From NCBI RefSeq assembly GCF_024139115.2, contig NC_085139.1, positions 74,877,203-74,941,202 on the forward strand: 64,000 nucleotides of DNA, written 5' to 3'. The position numbers and the translations under genes are program-made. This stretch comes from Armigeres subalbatus. Its lineage: Eukaryota; Arthropoda; Insecta; Diptera; Culicidae. The notes beneath the pieces were generated by a model. The model was not told the origin of the DNA. It made no database searches and saw only the letters and a program-made list of their open reading frames with translations. Numbering within the stretch: the first letter of the stretch is position 1; the number at the start of each line of letters is the position of its first letter. Positions 1-10,631 of the stretch are shown one piece after another.

Positions 1-1
1 C

Positions 2-811
2 AACAGATCCAGTCAATTTATTTGCTTCGCGGATGACATGGACATTGTCGGCCGAACATTTGCAAAGGTGGCAGAACTGTACACCCGCCTGAAACGTGAA
101 GCAACAAAAGTTGGACTGGTGGTGAATGCGTCAAAGACAAAGTACATGCTTGTGGGCGGAACCGAGCGCGACAGGGCACGCCTGGGAAGCAGTGTTGAGA
201 TAGACGGGGATACCTTCGAGGTGGTCGAGGAATTCGTCTACCTTGGATCCTTGCTAACGGCTGACAACAACGTTAGTCGTGAAATACGAAGGCGCATCAT
301 CTGTGGAAGTCGGGCCTACTACGGGCTCCAGAAGAAACTGCGGTCGAAAAAGATTCGCCACCGCACCAAATGTGTCATGTACAAGACGTTAATAAGACCA
401 GTTGTCCTCTACGGACATGAAACATGGACAATGCTCGAGGAGGACTTGCAAGCACTCGGAGTATTCGAGAGACGGACCATCTTTGGCGGTGTGCAAGAAG
501 ACGGTATGTGGCGGCGAAGAATGAACCATGAGCTCGCCCAACCCTACGGCGAACCCAGTATCCAGAAGGTAGCTAAAGCCGGAAGGGTATGATGGGCAGG
601 ACATGTTGCAAGAATGCCGGACAGCAACCCTGCAAAGATGATGTTCGCTTCCGATCCGGCAGGTACGAGACGGCGTGGAGCGCAGCGAGCGAGATGGGCA
701 GACCAGGTGCAGAACGACTTGGCGAGCGTGGGGCGTATCCGAGGATGGAGAGATGCGGCCTCGAACCGTGCATTGTGGCGTCAAATTGTTGATTCAGTGT
801 TATCTGTTTAG
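2..811 (+). pseudogene. RTE-like retrotransposon, RT C-terminal part
   Basis: The frame is open from the window edge and begins inside the reverse transcriptase catalytic motif: FADD is encoded at 26-37. It continues through the thumb and C-terminal region typical of RTE-type single-ORF elements (SKTKYM, YLGSLLTADN, VVLYGHETW, MWRRRMNHEL, WAGHVARMPD, RRRGAQRARW). One in-frame TGA at 590-592 breaks it; the residue expected there is Arg, so a CGA to TGA change at a CpG site is the simplest cause. The same frame then runs on to a stop at 809-811. The 5' part lies outside the window. A second relic of the same family sits at 43.7-44.47 kb. The clade is inferred from motifs; the RT identity is firm. 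Confidence 0.88.
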
Positions 812-3800
812 ATGTTAACTAAATAAATGAAATGAATTATGGAAATTTTCTAATTTTATAAGGATAATATAAATATTTTAGATAAATTTTATTTTGCAGC
901 CGCATCAAAATTGGTCTAGGTAACTTGGGTTTTCCACTTATCCCATTTTACTGGGGTAAGTGGATGAGCAACTCCTAATTTTTAAATCAATTTCTAAAAA
1001 TTCCAAGCGATCCAAATGGTATGAATTGCCACACAATTGGTGCAAAATTGACTGTTTTTGATATTCCATAATGATTGATTGCAATTAGATCACAAAAACA
1101 CAATAATATAAACAACAACCGCATGATGTCTTCACGAAATTCAATCCTAACGATGGCGGTCCCAGTGGGAAACCAGCAGTGTCCGTGGCGATATCCTCAC
1201 CAATAATAATAATTATTATTAAATATCAATTTGTGCATTGTGATATATGTATGCCAGGCGTAGGAAGCAGCTAATTCTGATTCTTAGGCCTTTTATCCGA
1301 TCTCACTCACTTGGCCGTCTTCGCCGCCATTTACGAGATGTAGGTAGATGTATGTCTAACTACCAATTCTCTAAGTATCGGCTTTATCCAACCAGAATTA
1401 GAAAATCTAAACACACAGACGCTTAGTCATAACTTGGCTTACACATAGAATGGTAATAATTTTCGAATATTATGTCTGTCTCGATACCTACGTTGGCTAG
1501 ATAACATTATTCACTACAACCCGTAAGTATGGTTTCATACATTTTTTGTTTGCTCTCTTTTCTGCAGCATTGCACTGACGGCTTCAGCCCAGAACGGCAA
1601 AACCGAATGTGTAAAATGATGATTGACGATGCAGCTCAGATAAATCACTCTCGCCTTCTCGTTCCAGGAAAGCCACTTTCTATCTGGGCCAAACGTACTG
1701 GAAGCGCCAAAGTATGCACTCCCATGATCGTGTTCACATCCAAAACTATCCATCCGCTGCAAAACCTGTGTATTTTTAATCCTCTCCCATACCCGGCACT
1801 TCTGTCAGCATCTTTGGCCCTTCATATACACCCATTTGAATATTTCGAATCTGCATGGTCGCTATGGAGCTTCGCTCCACCTGTATCTATGAAATTTTAA
1901 TCAATCAAACTTGTAGATCGGTAAATAAAATCCATCATTGAAAATTCATGCAGCAAATCCCTCACGTTGTAATTTCGTTTTGAAAGGTGCTTTCACATTC
2001 TCAAGCACACGTGTCTGGATGCATGCACCGGAGCGTTCTCGTTGCATTGCCGTCGTCGTCATCGTCATCGTTATCCAATACAAAATTCAAACAGTCAAAC
2101 ACAGTAGGAGAGTGAAGAAGGTAACCACTCATATAAATCTTCTCTTGCGAGCAACGACGGGTAGTGGAATTGCCCAGCATCCCTGGATAACGTACCAACC
2201 TAAATATAGTAAACCATTTCCTACGTATAGGTTGCCGAACGTTACCAAACCAACGCCAACCAATCGAACCAACAACAACCGTTTACCGGCAACAGACAAG
2301 TTTTCCGGGATTGTGCAACTGTTGGGATTCTCAGTACCTGGTTGAATTTGTGTCACAATGCCCCCACATCCACCAACACGGCCAACACCATACACACAAT
2401 GGAATAATCTAGGATAGGTACAAATGGAAATATTAATCCTTCAATGTAATTTTAAGCCCCGATGTCCATAGTAGGAAATTGCATTTGTCATGCAGTTTTC
2501 AATTGGAAGGAAAAGGTTAAGTTGATGAAAACATACAATGTTGAATGTTTGACTAATATGGAATGGAAAAATGGAATCAAACCATGGCACAGGAATCACG
2601 GTGGAATCAGATGTCTGTCATATGTTTAATGGAAAACATCGATCATCACTGTGCCTGACTCTGTGTTTGCCTTCCACAAGGTGATTTTTTATGATTGATT
2701 TTTTATGATTAATATGGTCACAAATAATTGATGCGTCTGCAACATCGAATTTACTAACAGCAAACATGTCATTCCTATACTATCAACAGAATTCAATTTT
2801 GCATATATTTCAACTTAAAAGGTAAGTAGACCTCATAGCGTCATCTAGATTTGAGAGCGTGTAAAGCGACCTCAGTGTATAACAATTTGCATGTTTGAAA
2901 AGTCTTGATTGAGAATCACCCGTAGGCTTGTTGGCGAGTTACATTCGTTTCTTTTGAATATAGCGTCCATTAAGTGCACCCAAATATAATAGATCTCCAA
3001 GTGTTACTTCGGTCCGCTCGAAAACCTAAACGAGAAGCGTGGTTCTGAATGCAAATAATGATCCTAAGTGCCCGTCTGGATGTGAGTGAAGCCTTTTTCC
3101 CAAGAACCAATTATTGCTGCGAAATCCGCCGTTTCGCCATTGTTCCCGCCGTTCTTGTCGAATCAGCCAAATTCCGATCGATGTTTCGAGTAATCAAAAT
3201 GTCTTAGAGCGGGCACATTTGTGTGGGTCCCACTCGGCCTCGTATTACAAATTTCGCTTTCATGTTTAAATTAAAAACATGACCGATGGACCAACTTGTT
3301 TTCGGGCATCGAACACAAATGCCATTCGCATTTTTCCCCAGAAGCCGAATCTGTCGCACTAAATTTTTCAAACGGCCATTCAACGAGAACGATGCGAGCG
3401 AGCGTGAGCGTGGGGACGCAGAGAACGGCTTTGATCTGTCTTTGTCAGTACCGTTGTCATCTTCATCCGACCAAGTAGGGCAGCGACTGGCATTCATGTC
3501 ACAATTTCAAAAACCATTAAGAGCAATTTTGTTTCGAAAGTACTCCAAAATACTCCATTTGATTCACTCAAGCCTCTACGATGCACCTACCAAAGATTAC
3601 ACTTTTGTTAAAATTCACACATGCCTTCATGAGAAAGGTTTGTACAAGCACAATAACTAACTGCCGAAATGGTCTTTCTCCCTATGTACCGAAAAGTTGT
3701 GCGAGCCTTGGGTGATTTAGTTGACAATTTTTGCCTCCCTTTTGCAGCATCAGTTGTCGGGAGTTGTGTGCGACGGCACGGGCGGGCGGTGCGTGGTCGG

Positions 3801-4037
3801 TCCCATTGCAAATTCGTCATTTGGACAACTGTGTGAACGAAGGCATAATTCATCAATTTGGTGGAAAGAGTAGCTCCGGCTCTAAACACAAGAGAAGAAC
3901 ATCCGACGTGGTGACATGCGTACGTCTCAATGATACTACCCCGAACGCCATTATTCCGTACAAGTCACAACTTCACTGAAACAGTAAAGGTTCTAATAAG
4001 TTTGGGAAACTCCGTGAATATTAGGTCTGAACACGCC
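812..4037. other. Spacer, no recognised gene
   Basis: AT-rich DNA. A short AT tail follows the RTE-like fragment (about 812-840). A small palindromic AAT/ATT microsatellite lies at about 1201-1222. Open frames of 60-135 codons occur (for example 1529-1900, 1938-2345, 3286-3660), but none shows a domain, a codon pattern or an opposite-strand contrast that supports a gene. Confidence 0.55.
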
Positions 4038-4295
4038 ATGTTTTCCATCGATTTCAAGAAGGCGCATTGAACTATAGACCATGTAGAGCTACGAAATTAT
4101 GATCACAGCTGCTTCGGGAATCTTACATGACTGATAAGAGCAGTGATGGATGGTGTGGAGATTGTGTATGTAATATTTCGAAAGAAAAAATCAATCTAGT
4201 CCACGTACAAACCCTGCCGAGGGCTACGAGAGAGTGATGGACCTTCCAACCTATTTTCCAATTTTCTACACAATGCTCTTGAAAATATCCGTCTG
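4038..4295 (+). pseudogene. Possible decayed RT fragment (L1-like)
   Basis: In one frame the text reads FSIDFKKAH, then a stop, then TIDHVEL. This resembles the RT palm motif in which the catalytic Asp precedes KAFD and a short helix (DFxKAFDxxxHxxL). About 150 bases on, a shifted frame reads RVMDLPTYFPIFYTMLL, resembling the degenerated RQGDPLS-YLF motif that follows in L1-type RTs. Stops and frameshifts are frequent and no FADD box is seen. This is a weak call based on motif order only. Confidence 0.38.
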
Positions 4296-4715
4296 AGCCT
4301 ATTTATGCTCTCTTGCATCTTTTGCATCTTCTTCTGAAGATGAAGCAACCAAAAATTTTGTATGACTTGTCACACTTCGAGGAGCGTTACGTGATTTATG
4401 GATGCTCCCCTGACTGTGTTTCGAGGAATCAAGCAGTAGGTTATTGCTGATAAGGCGGGGTTTTGCTCTCCTTCAGCAACACAAGTTTGTTTCGATGGAC
4501 CATTACCGGAAGGTTGACCCAATCCGAACGAGTTTGAAGGGTGCAGAGGTTTTCAATATGCTATCGTCGCCAAATTAGCTACAGGTGCATTTTATGGTGA
4601 GCATTCTAGCAATTCTAGCAACAACCTACTGTTCCCGAAACATCAATTTGTTCGAGAATCCGATAATGAAAGAATACGGACTGATTTTACGGCGACGACT
4701 CTTAGCGCGAAACAA

Positions 4716-5480
4716 CGGACACGAATAGGAACATGGAACGTTTTAACTCTAGCCCAGCAGGGTAATTGGCACAACTTGCCAATGAGGCACGCCGCATGAA
4801 GCTTGAGATTCTGGGACTGAGTGAAGTCCGTTGTCCAAACTTTGGAGAACACAGAACGCCGTCGGGACAAGTTCTGCTATACTCTGGTTTACGAGGTGAA
4901 CACGCTCCCCGGCATCGCGGAGTTGGCTTCCTACTAAGCGCTCAGGCACACTCTGCGCTTATGAAGTGGGAACCTATAAGTGAAAGGATAATCGTTAGAA
5001 CACGGGTCCGAAACCTTACTATAATCCAATGTTATGCGCCAACCGATGCTGCCGACCTGCAAGACAAAGAGAACTTCTATTTCAACTCAATGCCGTCGTA
5101 GACAGAATTCCGAAGGGTGATATCAAGATCTGTTTGGGCGACTTCAATGCGAAGATCGGATCCGACAACTCGAACCATGAGCGCATTATGGGACGTCATG
5201 GTCTCGGAGAAATGAGCGAAAACGGAGAGCTGTTCGCAGAATTTTTGTGGTAATAACGATCGGGTGATCGCTCTTCCCTCATCGACCGGTTCACAAGGTC
5301 ACGTGGGTCTCCCGTGACGGCTTTACAGAAAATCAAATCGACCACATCTGCATCAGCCGAAAATGGAAACGGAGCCTTCTTGATCTACGGAATAAACGTA
5401 GTGCCGATATCGCGTCTGATCATCACCTCCTCATCGACGAAATACGCCTGCGCATTGCGCGGATTCGTCGGCAGGAGGAA
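4716..5480 (+). pseudogene. RTE-like endonuclease domain
   Basis: The domain opens with RIGTWNVLTL. It continues with LEILGLSEVRC (the catalytic Glu region), HRGVGFLLS, IIQCYAPTD, CLGDFNAKIG (the Asp/Asn nuclease motif), ENQIDHICIS and ASDHHLLID (the terminal Ser-Asp-His motif). These are the ordered landmarks of AP-type endonucleases that nick target DNA. A one-base loss near 4762 (GKLAQL reads G-stop) and shifts near 5093 and 5250 break the frame. The longest pieces are 4766-5101 and 5029-5253. Confidence 0.85.
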
Positions 5481-6174
5481 AAAGTTGGACGACGATTCAA
5501 CACACGCCGACTGGAAGATGCCACGGTGCAACGGTCCTTCGTTGAAGAACTGGAGAAGCGTGCTGCAGATATTCCGGAAGGTGGGAGCGTGGAAGACCAA
5601 TGGACCGCCATCAAGAATACCTTCATCGCCACCAGCGAGAATAATCTGGGCGAACTACGCACCCAGAGAAAACAATGGATCACCGATGACACCTGGAGAA
5701 AGATAGAGGAGCGAAGAGAAGCCAAAGCCGCGATAGAGCGATTGAAAACCAGAGGAGCCAATGTCTTAGCCCGTCAACGATACGCGGCTCTTGAGAAGGA
5801 AGTAAAACGCTCATGTCGACGGGACAGGCGAGCGTGGGCAGACTCTCTGGCCGACGAAGGAGAGAGAGCCGCCGCAACCGGGGACATTCGCCTCCTCTAC
5901 GATATCTCACGACGCTTAAGCGGGGCGAAGATGAATGCAACGATACCTGTGAAAGACGCGAATGATCAGTTATTGACCGACCCAACTGACCAGCTGAAAC
6001 GCTGGTTCGAGCACTTCGAACAATATTTTAAGTGCCAGCCAGGCCATCACCACCTCGGCATGATCTGCCTAGGATCCGACGTATAACACGCGTCAATAAC
6101 AAAGCTCCATCACTGCTAGAGATTCAAACAGCCATTCAAAGCATGAAATCGAATAAAGCCGCATATCAGCCGAG
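5481..6174 (+). pseudogene. RTE-like linker between EN and RT
   Basis: The longest open piece is 5526-6086. It is rich in Arg, Glu and Lys and probably alpha-helical (EELEKRAADI, RRDRRAWADSLADEGERAA, LLYDISRRLSGAKMN). It ends with a segment before the RT that reads QLKRWFEHFEQYF. No enzyme motif is present. The part corresponding to about 5942-6261 is missing from the minus-strand copy at 40.86 kb. Confidence 0.75.
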
Positions 6175-7026
6175 ATGCACAAAGCTGATCCCATGACATC
6201 CGCTCAACTACTGCATCGTTTATTTCGTAATATCTGGGACACCGCAACTTTCCCGGTCGATTGGATGCAAGGTATCTTAGTGAAGGTGCCCAAAAAGGGT
6301 GACCTGACTGTATGCGATAACTGGAGAGGCATTATGCTGCTGTGTACCGTTCTCAAAGGTCTGTGCAAAATTATCCTAGCCCGGATTCAAGAGAAGATCG
6401 ATACGACTCTCCGGCAGCAGCAAACCGGATTCCGTGCCGGAAGATCCTGTGTAGACCATATTGTCACGCTCCGCATCATTGTGGAGCAGGTCAACGAATT
6501 CCAAGAGTCCCTTTACTTGGTTTTCATTGACTACGAAAAAGCTTTCGACCGTCTCAATCACGAGAATATGTGGGGCGCCCTGAGACGCAAGGGGATTCCT
6601 GAGAAAATCATCGGCCTCATCGAAGCACAGTACGAGGCCTTTTCGTGTAGAGTGCTGCACAATGGGGTCCTGTCCGACCCTATCTGGGTCGTAGCTGGTG
6701 TGAGGCAAGGATGTATTCTATCACCGTTACTGTTCCTCATCGTAATCGATGAGATTCTGGTAGATGCGATTGACCGTGATCCAAATCGCGGGCTGTTATG
6801 GCAGCCTTTAACCATGGAGCACCTAAACGACTACGAATTGGCGGATGACGTTGCACTCCTCGCGCAACGGCGCTCTGATATGCAGAGTAAGTTCAACGAC
6901 CTTGCCGAGCGCTCCTCCTCGGCAGGTTTAGTCATCAACGTCAACAAAACCAAATCGTTGGATGTAAACACGGTGACTCCTTCTAGCTTCACAGTAGCCA
7001 GGCAACCAGTCAGTGGAGACTGTTGA
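6175..7026 (+). pseudogene. RTE-like reverse transcriptase domain
   Basis: RT fingers and palm copy element RNA at the nicked target. Visible motifs in order are VPKKGDLTVCDNWRGIMLL, QQTGFRAGRSCVDHI, FIDYEKAFDRLNHENMW (first catalytic Asp), GVRQGCILSPLLFL and NDYELADDVALLA. In the last, the usual FADD or YADD box reads LADD: both Asp residues remain but the aromatic residue is Leu. The 283-codon ORF ends at 7026 and the true frame continues in the overlapping ORF starting at 7013, so one frameshift separates RT from the C-terminal part. Confidence 0.88.
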
Positions 7027-7636
7027 AAGCTTCCAATATCTTGTTAGCCAAATGGCGTCAGACGGCGGTACCAAGATCTACATAGGCGCACGGATCAAGA
7101 AAGCGAGGGCTGCCTTTGCGAGTTTAAGAAATATCTGGAAAAACAGGCAGATAAGTGAACGCACCAAAATACGAATTTTCAACTCTAACGTGAAATCTGT
7201 GCTGTTATACGCTAGCGAAACATGGTGTGTATCAAAGGAGTACACTCAACGGCTACAGGTGTTCATTAACAGATGCCTGCGGTATATAATTCGGGCCTGG
7301 TGGCCTCACAACTGGATCTCAAACAACGAGCTCTATCGTCGTTGTCACCAGAGGCCGATAGCAACAGAAATTCGGGATCGGAAAAGGGGCTGGGTCGGCC
7401 ACACTCTACGTAGGGGCGGAAACGAAATCTGTAAACAAGCATTAGACTGGAACTCAGCGGGACATCGTAGCAGAGGCAGACCCAGAGGCTCATGGTGGCG
7501 AAGCCTCAATAAAGAAATAAAAGAAGTCGACCGAAATCTAACCTGGCAACAGGTTAAAGCAATAGCCGGGCAACGCTCAGGATGGAGATCTTTCAAGTCG
7601 GCCATTTGCACCATAGGATGTGTACAGGATCCATAA
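7013..7636 (+). pseudogene. RTE-like C-terminal domain
   Basis: This is the RT thumb and tail: ETVESFQYLVSQMASDGG, IRIFNSNVKSVLLYASETW, LQVFINRCLRYI, WWPHNWISNNELYRR, RKRGWVGHTLRRG and RGRPRGSWWRSL, ending GQRSGWRSFKSAIC. The ETW and GHTLRR landmarks are shared with the fragment at 1-811, but the two sequences clearly belong to different families. A stop is at 7634-7636, just before the simple-repeat tail. Confidence 0.85.
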
Positions 7637-7650
7637 GTAAGTAAGTAAAT

Positions 7651-8187
7651 CCTAGCAATTTAGTGGAATATTGGTGGATAAGGTTAGAGGCTTTTTTTTA
7701 TTCTGTGTTCTTGACCGCTACTGTGCCGTGATCTACTATGGTATTCTGCTGTACAGAATCCACACAGAATCTATTTTTAAATATCCAATATTCGTTTTTG
7801 TTGTCGTTGCCATGGGGGAGGAGAAGACCACCAGCTGTCATCGAGAGAAAAAGTAGAATCATTGAAATTTCACACGGTGTGTTATACTAAATGAAGTATA
7901 TTTTTGTTATAAAACAAAAATTAAAGATGTTTTTCAAAAAATCTTGGTTTAAGGGGTTAGAATTTTAAAAGCACACAAAATAGACATGATATCTCGATTT
8001 TTATATTTTTTTCGAATAAGCAGTTAATGCTTAAGATTGTTGAATTTCTAACCCCACAAACTAATAATTGTTTGACCAAAAAATTTGTATAAGTTTGTAT
8101 AGGCATTTTAATTCTTCTTTTTTTTTATATCACGCCTTGTCAAATTTCCATGATTCTACTTTTTCTTGAAACTTTTCCAGGTGGCAG
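7651..8187. other. Spacer, no recognised feature
   Basis: AT-rich sequence with T runs (for example about 8115-8128). I see no ORF with support and no repeat ends. Confidence 0.5.
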
Positions 8188-8497
8188 CACTGATGAAGGA
8201 ACCTCCCCCATTACATCTTGTCGTGAGTACATTGTGTCCGTTTCTCCATGTCGTGTATCCAATGATCGTTGCATTGTTCGGTTGCCATATAATCTGGGTA
8301 ACGTTGGTGGAATGCCTCCGAGAAGAATAAGTTGTCAGTCGTCATCAGGCAGCCCCAACGGTAAGGCGCGTACCCCAAAACGCCACCGTATGAGCTACGG
8401 ATCTGGCGATTGACTAGGGTTTGGTGGAGGGGCTGGGAATCGAACCCATGACCATTCGCTTATAAGGCGAACGTGTAGCCAACACACCCCCAAGGTT
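8188..8497 (-). repeat. Probable tRNA-related SINE
   Basis: On the minus strand a tRNA-like head at 8491-8426 is followed by about 230 bases of more GC-rich sequence unlike the flanks. The layout matches a tRNA-derived SINE: a pol III head and then an unrelated body. I see no clear 3' tail or target duplication, so the low-coordinate end is approximate. Confidence 0.55.
8426..8491 (-). tRNA. tRNA-like sequence (UAU anticodon position), not a functional gene
   Basis: The minus strand forms a perfect 5-bp anticodon stem TTCGC/GCGAA with loop CTTATAA, placing TAT at positions 34-36 (Ile-like). It also forms a T arm TGGG-TTCGATT-CCCA containing a perfect B box (8435-8447). A GGGGGTG/CCCCTCC acceptor pairs at most positions. 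The D arm is too short (about 11 nt), so a normal cloverleaf is not possible. It is best read as a SINE head or tRNA pseudogene. Confidence 0.55.
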
Positions 8498-8499
8498 AG

Positions 8500-8895
8500 A
8501 GGTGTGCGCCGACATTTTTGCATCGGCGCGCCGCCGTTTAGAATTTGTCACGCCGGTGGGCTATAGTTTTCCACGTCTATTCAAAATTGATGAAACCGGA
8601 AGAATTTCCCTTGGCAATACAAATGATATCCTCCAAAATTCCATACAATTCTCCGTTCAAATTTCGAAAATCTCTCCGGGAAAGCTAAGGAAAACTGCGA
8701 GTGTTAATTTCGACGGATATCCCGTTGAAATCCAAAATAAAACCTTGTTGAAATATTTTTGGTATTTTTGAACGGAGAAGAGTCGTTCGTCGAATGCCAC
8801 AACGCACAACAAACATTGAAGGAGAGTAAATCCGTTATATGACCAAAATTAGTCCTTTATAGCTGTTAGCAAGATTTGTTTGTTGGTAAGGTCAA
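8500..8895. other. Spacer with degenerate GAAATTCC-type sequence
   Basis: About 8600-8740 holds loosely repeated AATTTCG/GAAATTCC words, of the kind also seen at 24.8-25.1, 35.3-35.4, 41.4-41.6 and 58.3-58.5 kb. I see no gene. Confidence 0.4.
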
Positions 8896-9138
8896 AAATT
8901 GTCCGGCCTAATATGTCGTTCGACCAAACAAACCATTTTGGTGAAACCTTATCTAGAATTATTTTGCCGAAAATGTCATTTAGTCAAACAATTCCCTTGA
9001 CTAAAAAACAGTTGGTTGAACAGCAGAAAGGGTGATTTGGCCGAAATGGGCATTCGGCCAAAAGTGTCGTTCGGCTGAATTGGACATTTTGCCAAAAATG
9101 TCGTTTAGCTGAATAGGTCATTTGGCAGAAAATTTCCA
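8896..9138. repeat. 17-bp GGCCGAA-type tandem array
   Basis: Successive units of about 17 bases follow the pattern nTTyGGCyrAAAwkGwC, for example ATTCGGCCAAAAGTGTC, then GTTCGGCTGAATTGGAC, then ATTTTGCCAAAAATGTC. Units alternate between GGCCAAA and GGCCGAA forms, so the array is partly self-complementary. The same repeat recurs at 10.27, 12.11, 38.98, 41.16, 41.86, 42.48 and 42.99 kb. Confidence 0.75.
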
Positions 9139-9406
9139 GAAAATGACCATGGTTTTCCCGCTTACGCCACTCAAACGTTATACGTGAACGTTGAGCAATG
9201 CTGAAAACAATGCTGAAAACTGAGGCCTGCGCCTCGGATATCACAAAATTTCTACTGCGTGGGAGATTTTTTTTATTATTCGTTGACCTCATTCGCTCAT
9301 GACATTTTTGAAGGATAACTCAAACTTTTAATTGTGATATATTGCAAAGTTTGATGTAAAGCTCAGTGTTACATTTCACGTTACATTCAAACAAACTTTT
9401 TTTTTG

Positions 9407-9870
9407 TGTCTTTATCAAGGAGACTTTCAGCCCTAGGCTGGTTCGTCTCCGTTCATACGGATTTACAAAGCTATCTTTCCTAGTCTTGTTACTCGCTTAT
9501 TACAATGGGCATGAATCAATATAAATTTAAAATTTCAATTGAAAGCAAATAGAGGGAAGGGACAGTTTTTTCCTCTTCTCGATAGAGCGAAAAATGGCGC
9601 TTAAACCTAGGCTACTTAGCCAGGGCAAGTCTTATAGCTTTGCCTCATCCCAGGAAAATCATCAATGAAGTTACATAAATTTCTTAGCATGATTACTCCC
9701 AACGTCTGTTCAAACTTATCATATCAATTGCTTATGATGATAAACCTAAACTATATCCTGAGTCGCTGGCCTCTCGTTGAGTTGATGTCATATCATCATT
9801 TCCTCCCTCTCTCTAGTAACGGAGAAGATGAGCGTGACCGGCAATGGTAGCTTTCATGCTTTATCATTTA
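9407..9870 (-). mobile_element. Retroelement 3' end with hairpin and poly(A)
   Basis: Read on the minus strand, a GGAGAC...GTCTCC hairpin (9450-9419) with inner stem CAGCC/GGCTG is followed by GATAAAGAC and then nine A (9415-9407). This is the layout of a non-LTR retrotransposon or SINE 3' end. I cannot identify coding sequence in the 400 bases upstream, so the family is unknown and the high-coordinate boundary is a guess. Confidence 0.5.
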
Positions 9871-10272
9871 GGACCTCTGATTGGGCTGCTATTACAGTCG
9901 CCTCTCCACATCTCGATATTGAAGGGACCAACGGGATAAGGAAAGATCGTGGAATGAGAGGAAAACTGAAATGGGTACTAGATCGAAAAAGCTCGTTGCT
10001 ATGATAAACGACAACATAACAAAAGTCATTCCTTGTTTTAGAGGTGTTTGTTATTGTTCCGGGGTGGTCTAGTAGCTTCTAGAATGTTGCATACATCGAC
10101 ATAGGGAAAGGAAATCCTGAACAAAATATGTCTAGAATACATCGAGATAGAGAGATATCGAGATAGGGAGGTTATCGAGATGTAGAAAGCAAAAATGCAT
10201 GTAGATTGAAGGGAATGCAATTTTCGGTCGAACCATTTTGTACCTAATACCGTTCCAGACAATCGTTTAATT
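9871..10272. other. Spacer with GATAGAGAGATATCG-type microrepeats
   Basis: Short CGAGATAGRGAG repeats lie at about 10140-10190. Nothing else is recognised. Confidence 0.4.
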
Positions 10273-10631
10273 CTGCCTAATGGAATTTGGCTACATGACT
10301 TTTGGCTTAACCTATTATTCGAATAAATGGCTTTTCGTCGAATGACCTTCGGCCAAACGACAGATAGGGCCATTTGACCGATAGACACAAGGCCGAAAGG
10401 TGTTTGGCCGAATGTGTCATATGACCAAATGACATTTTCGGCTAAATGGCCCTTTCTGTCAAACAACCATTTCGGTCAGACGACATTTTCGGCCTTATAA
10501 TCTATTAGGCTAAGCGACCATTTCAGCCAAACGACGTGTTAAAGAAGAATACTGTTTCGGCCAAATAACCAATTCGGCCGCATGTCGCTTTGGCCAAACT
10601 GTTTTCCGTTGCATAACCGTTTTGCCTAAAC
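10273..10631. repeat. 17-bp GGCCGAA-type tandem array
   Basis: A longer, more diverged array of the 17-base unit seen at 8.9 kb (for example ATTTCGGTCAGACGAC, GTTTGGCCGAATGTGTC, ATTTCAGCCAAACGAC). Insertions and losses of one or two bases between units are common. Confidence 0.7.

Larger units (their letters stand above)
4716..7650 (+). mobile_element. RTE-like non-LTR retrotransposon, near full length, decayed
   Basis: About 2.9 kb covers an apurinic-type endonuclease, a linker, RT and a C-terminal domain in one original reading direction. That is the size and order of a single-ORF RTE-type element of roughly 970 residues. At least five frameshifts or stops split the frame. The 3' end finishes in a short GTAA/TAAG tetranucleotide run (about 7635-7650), the simple-repeat tail usual for RTE elements, with no poly(A). 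A deleted second copy lies on the minus strand at 39.5-41.1 kb. The clade is inferred; this could instead be a sister lineage. Confidence 0.85.

Noticed and set aside
1529..1900. ORF of 123 codons
   Set aside because: No domain or compositional support; an ORF on the other strand covers the same DNA; AT-rich spacer gives such ORFs by chance.
3286..3660. ORF of 124 codons
   Set aside because: No recognisable motif, with competing ORFs on both strands.
8426..8491. Functional tRNA-Ile(UAU) gene
   Set aside because: Anticodon and T arms are good but the D arm is too short for a normal cloverleaf, and the surrounding layout fits a SINE.
8896..10631. CRISPR-like array
   Set aside because: Units of 17 bases abut with no unique spacers, degenerate freely and sit in a eukaryotic genome.
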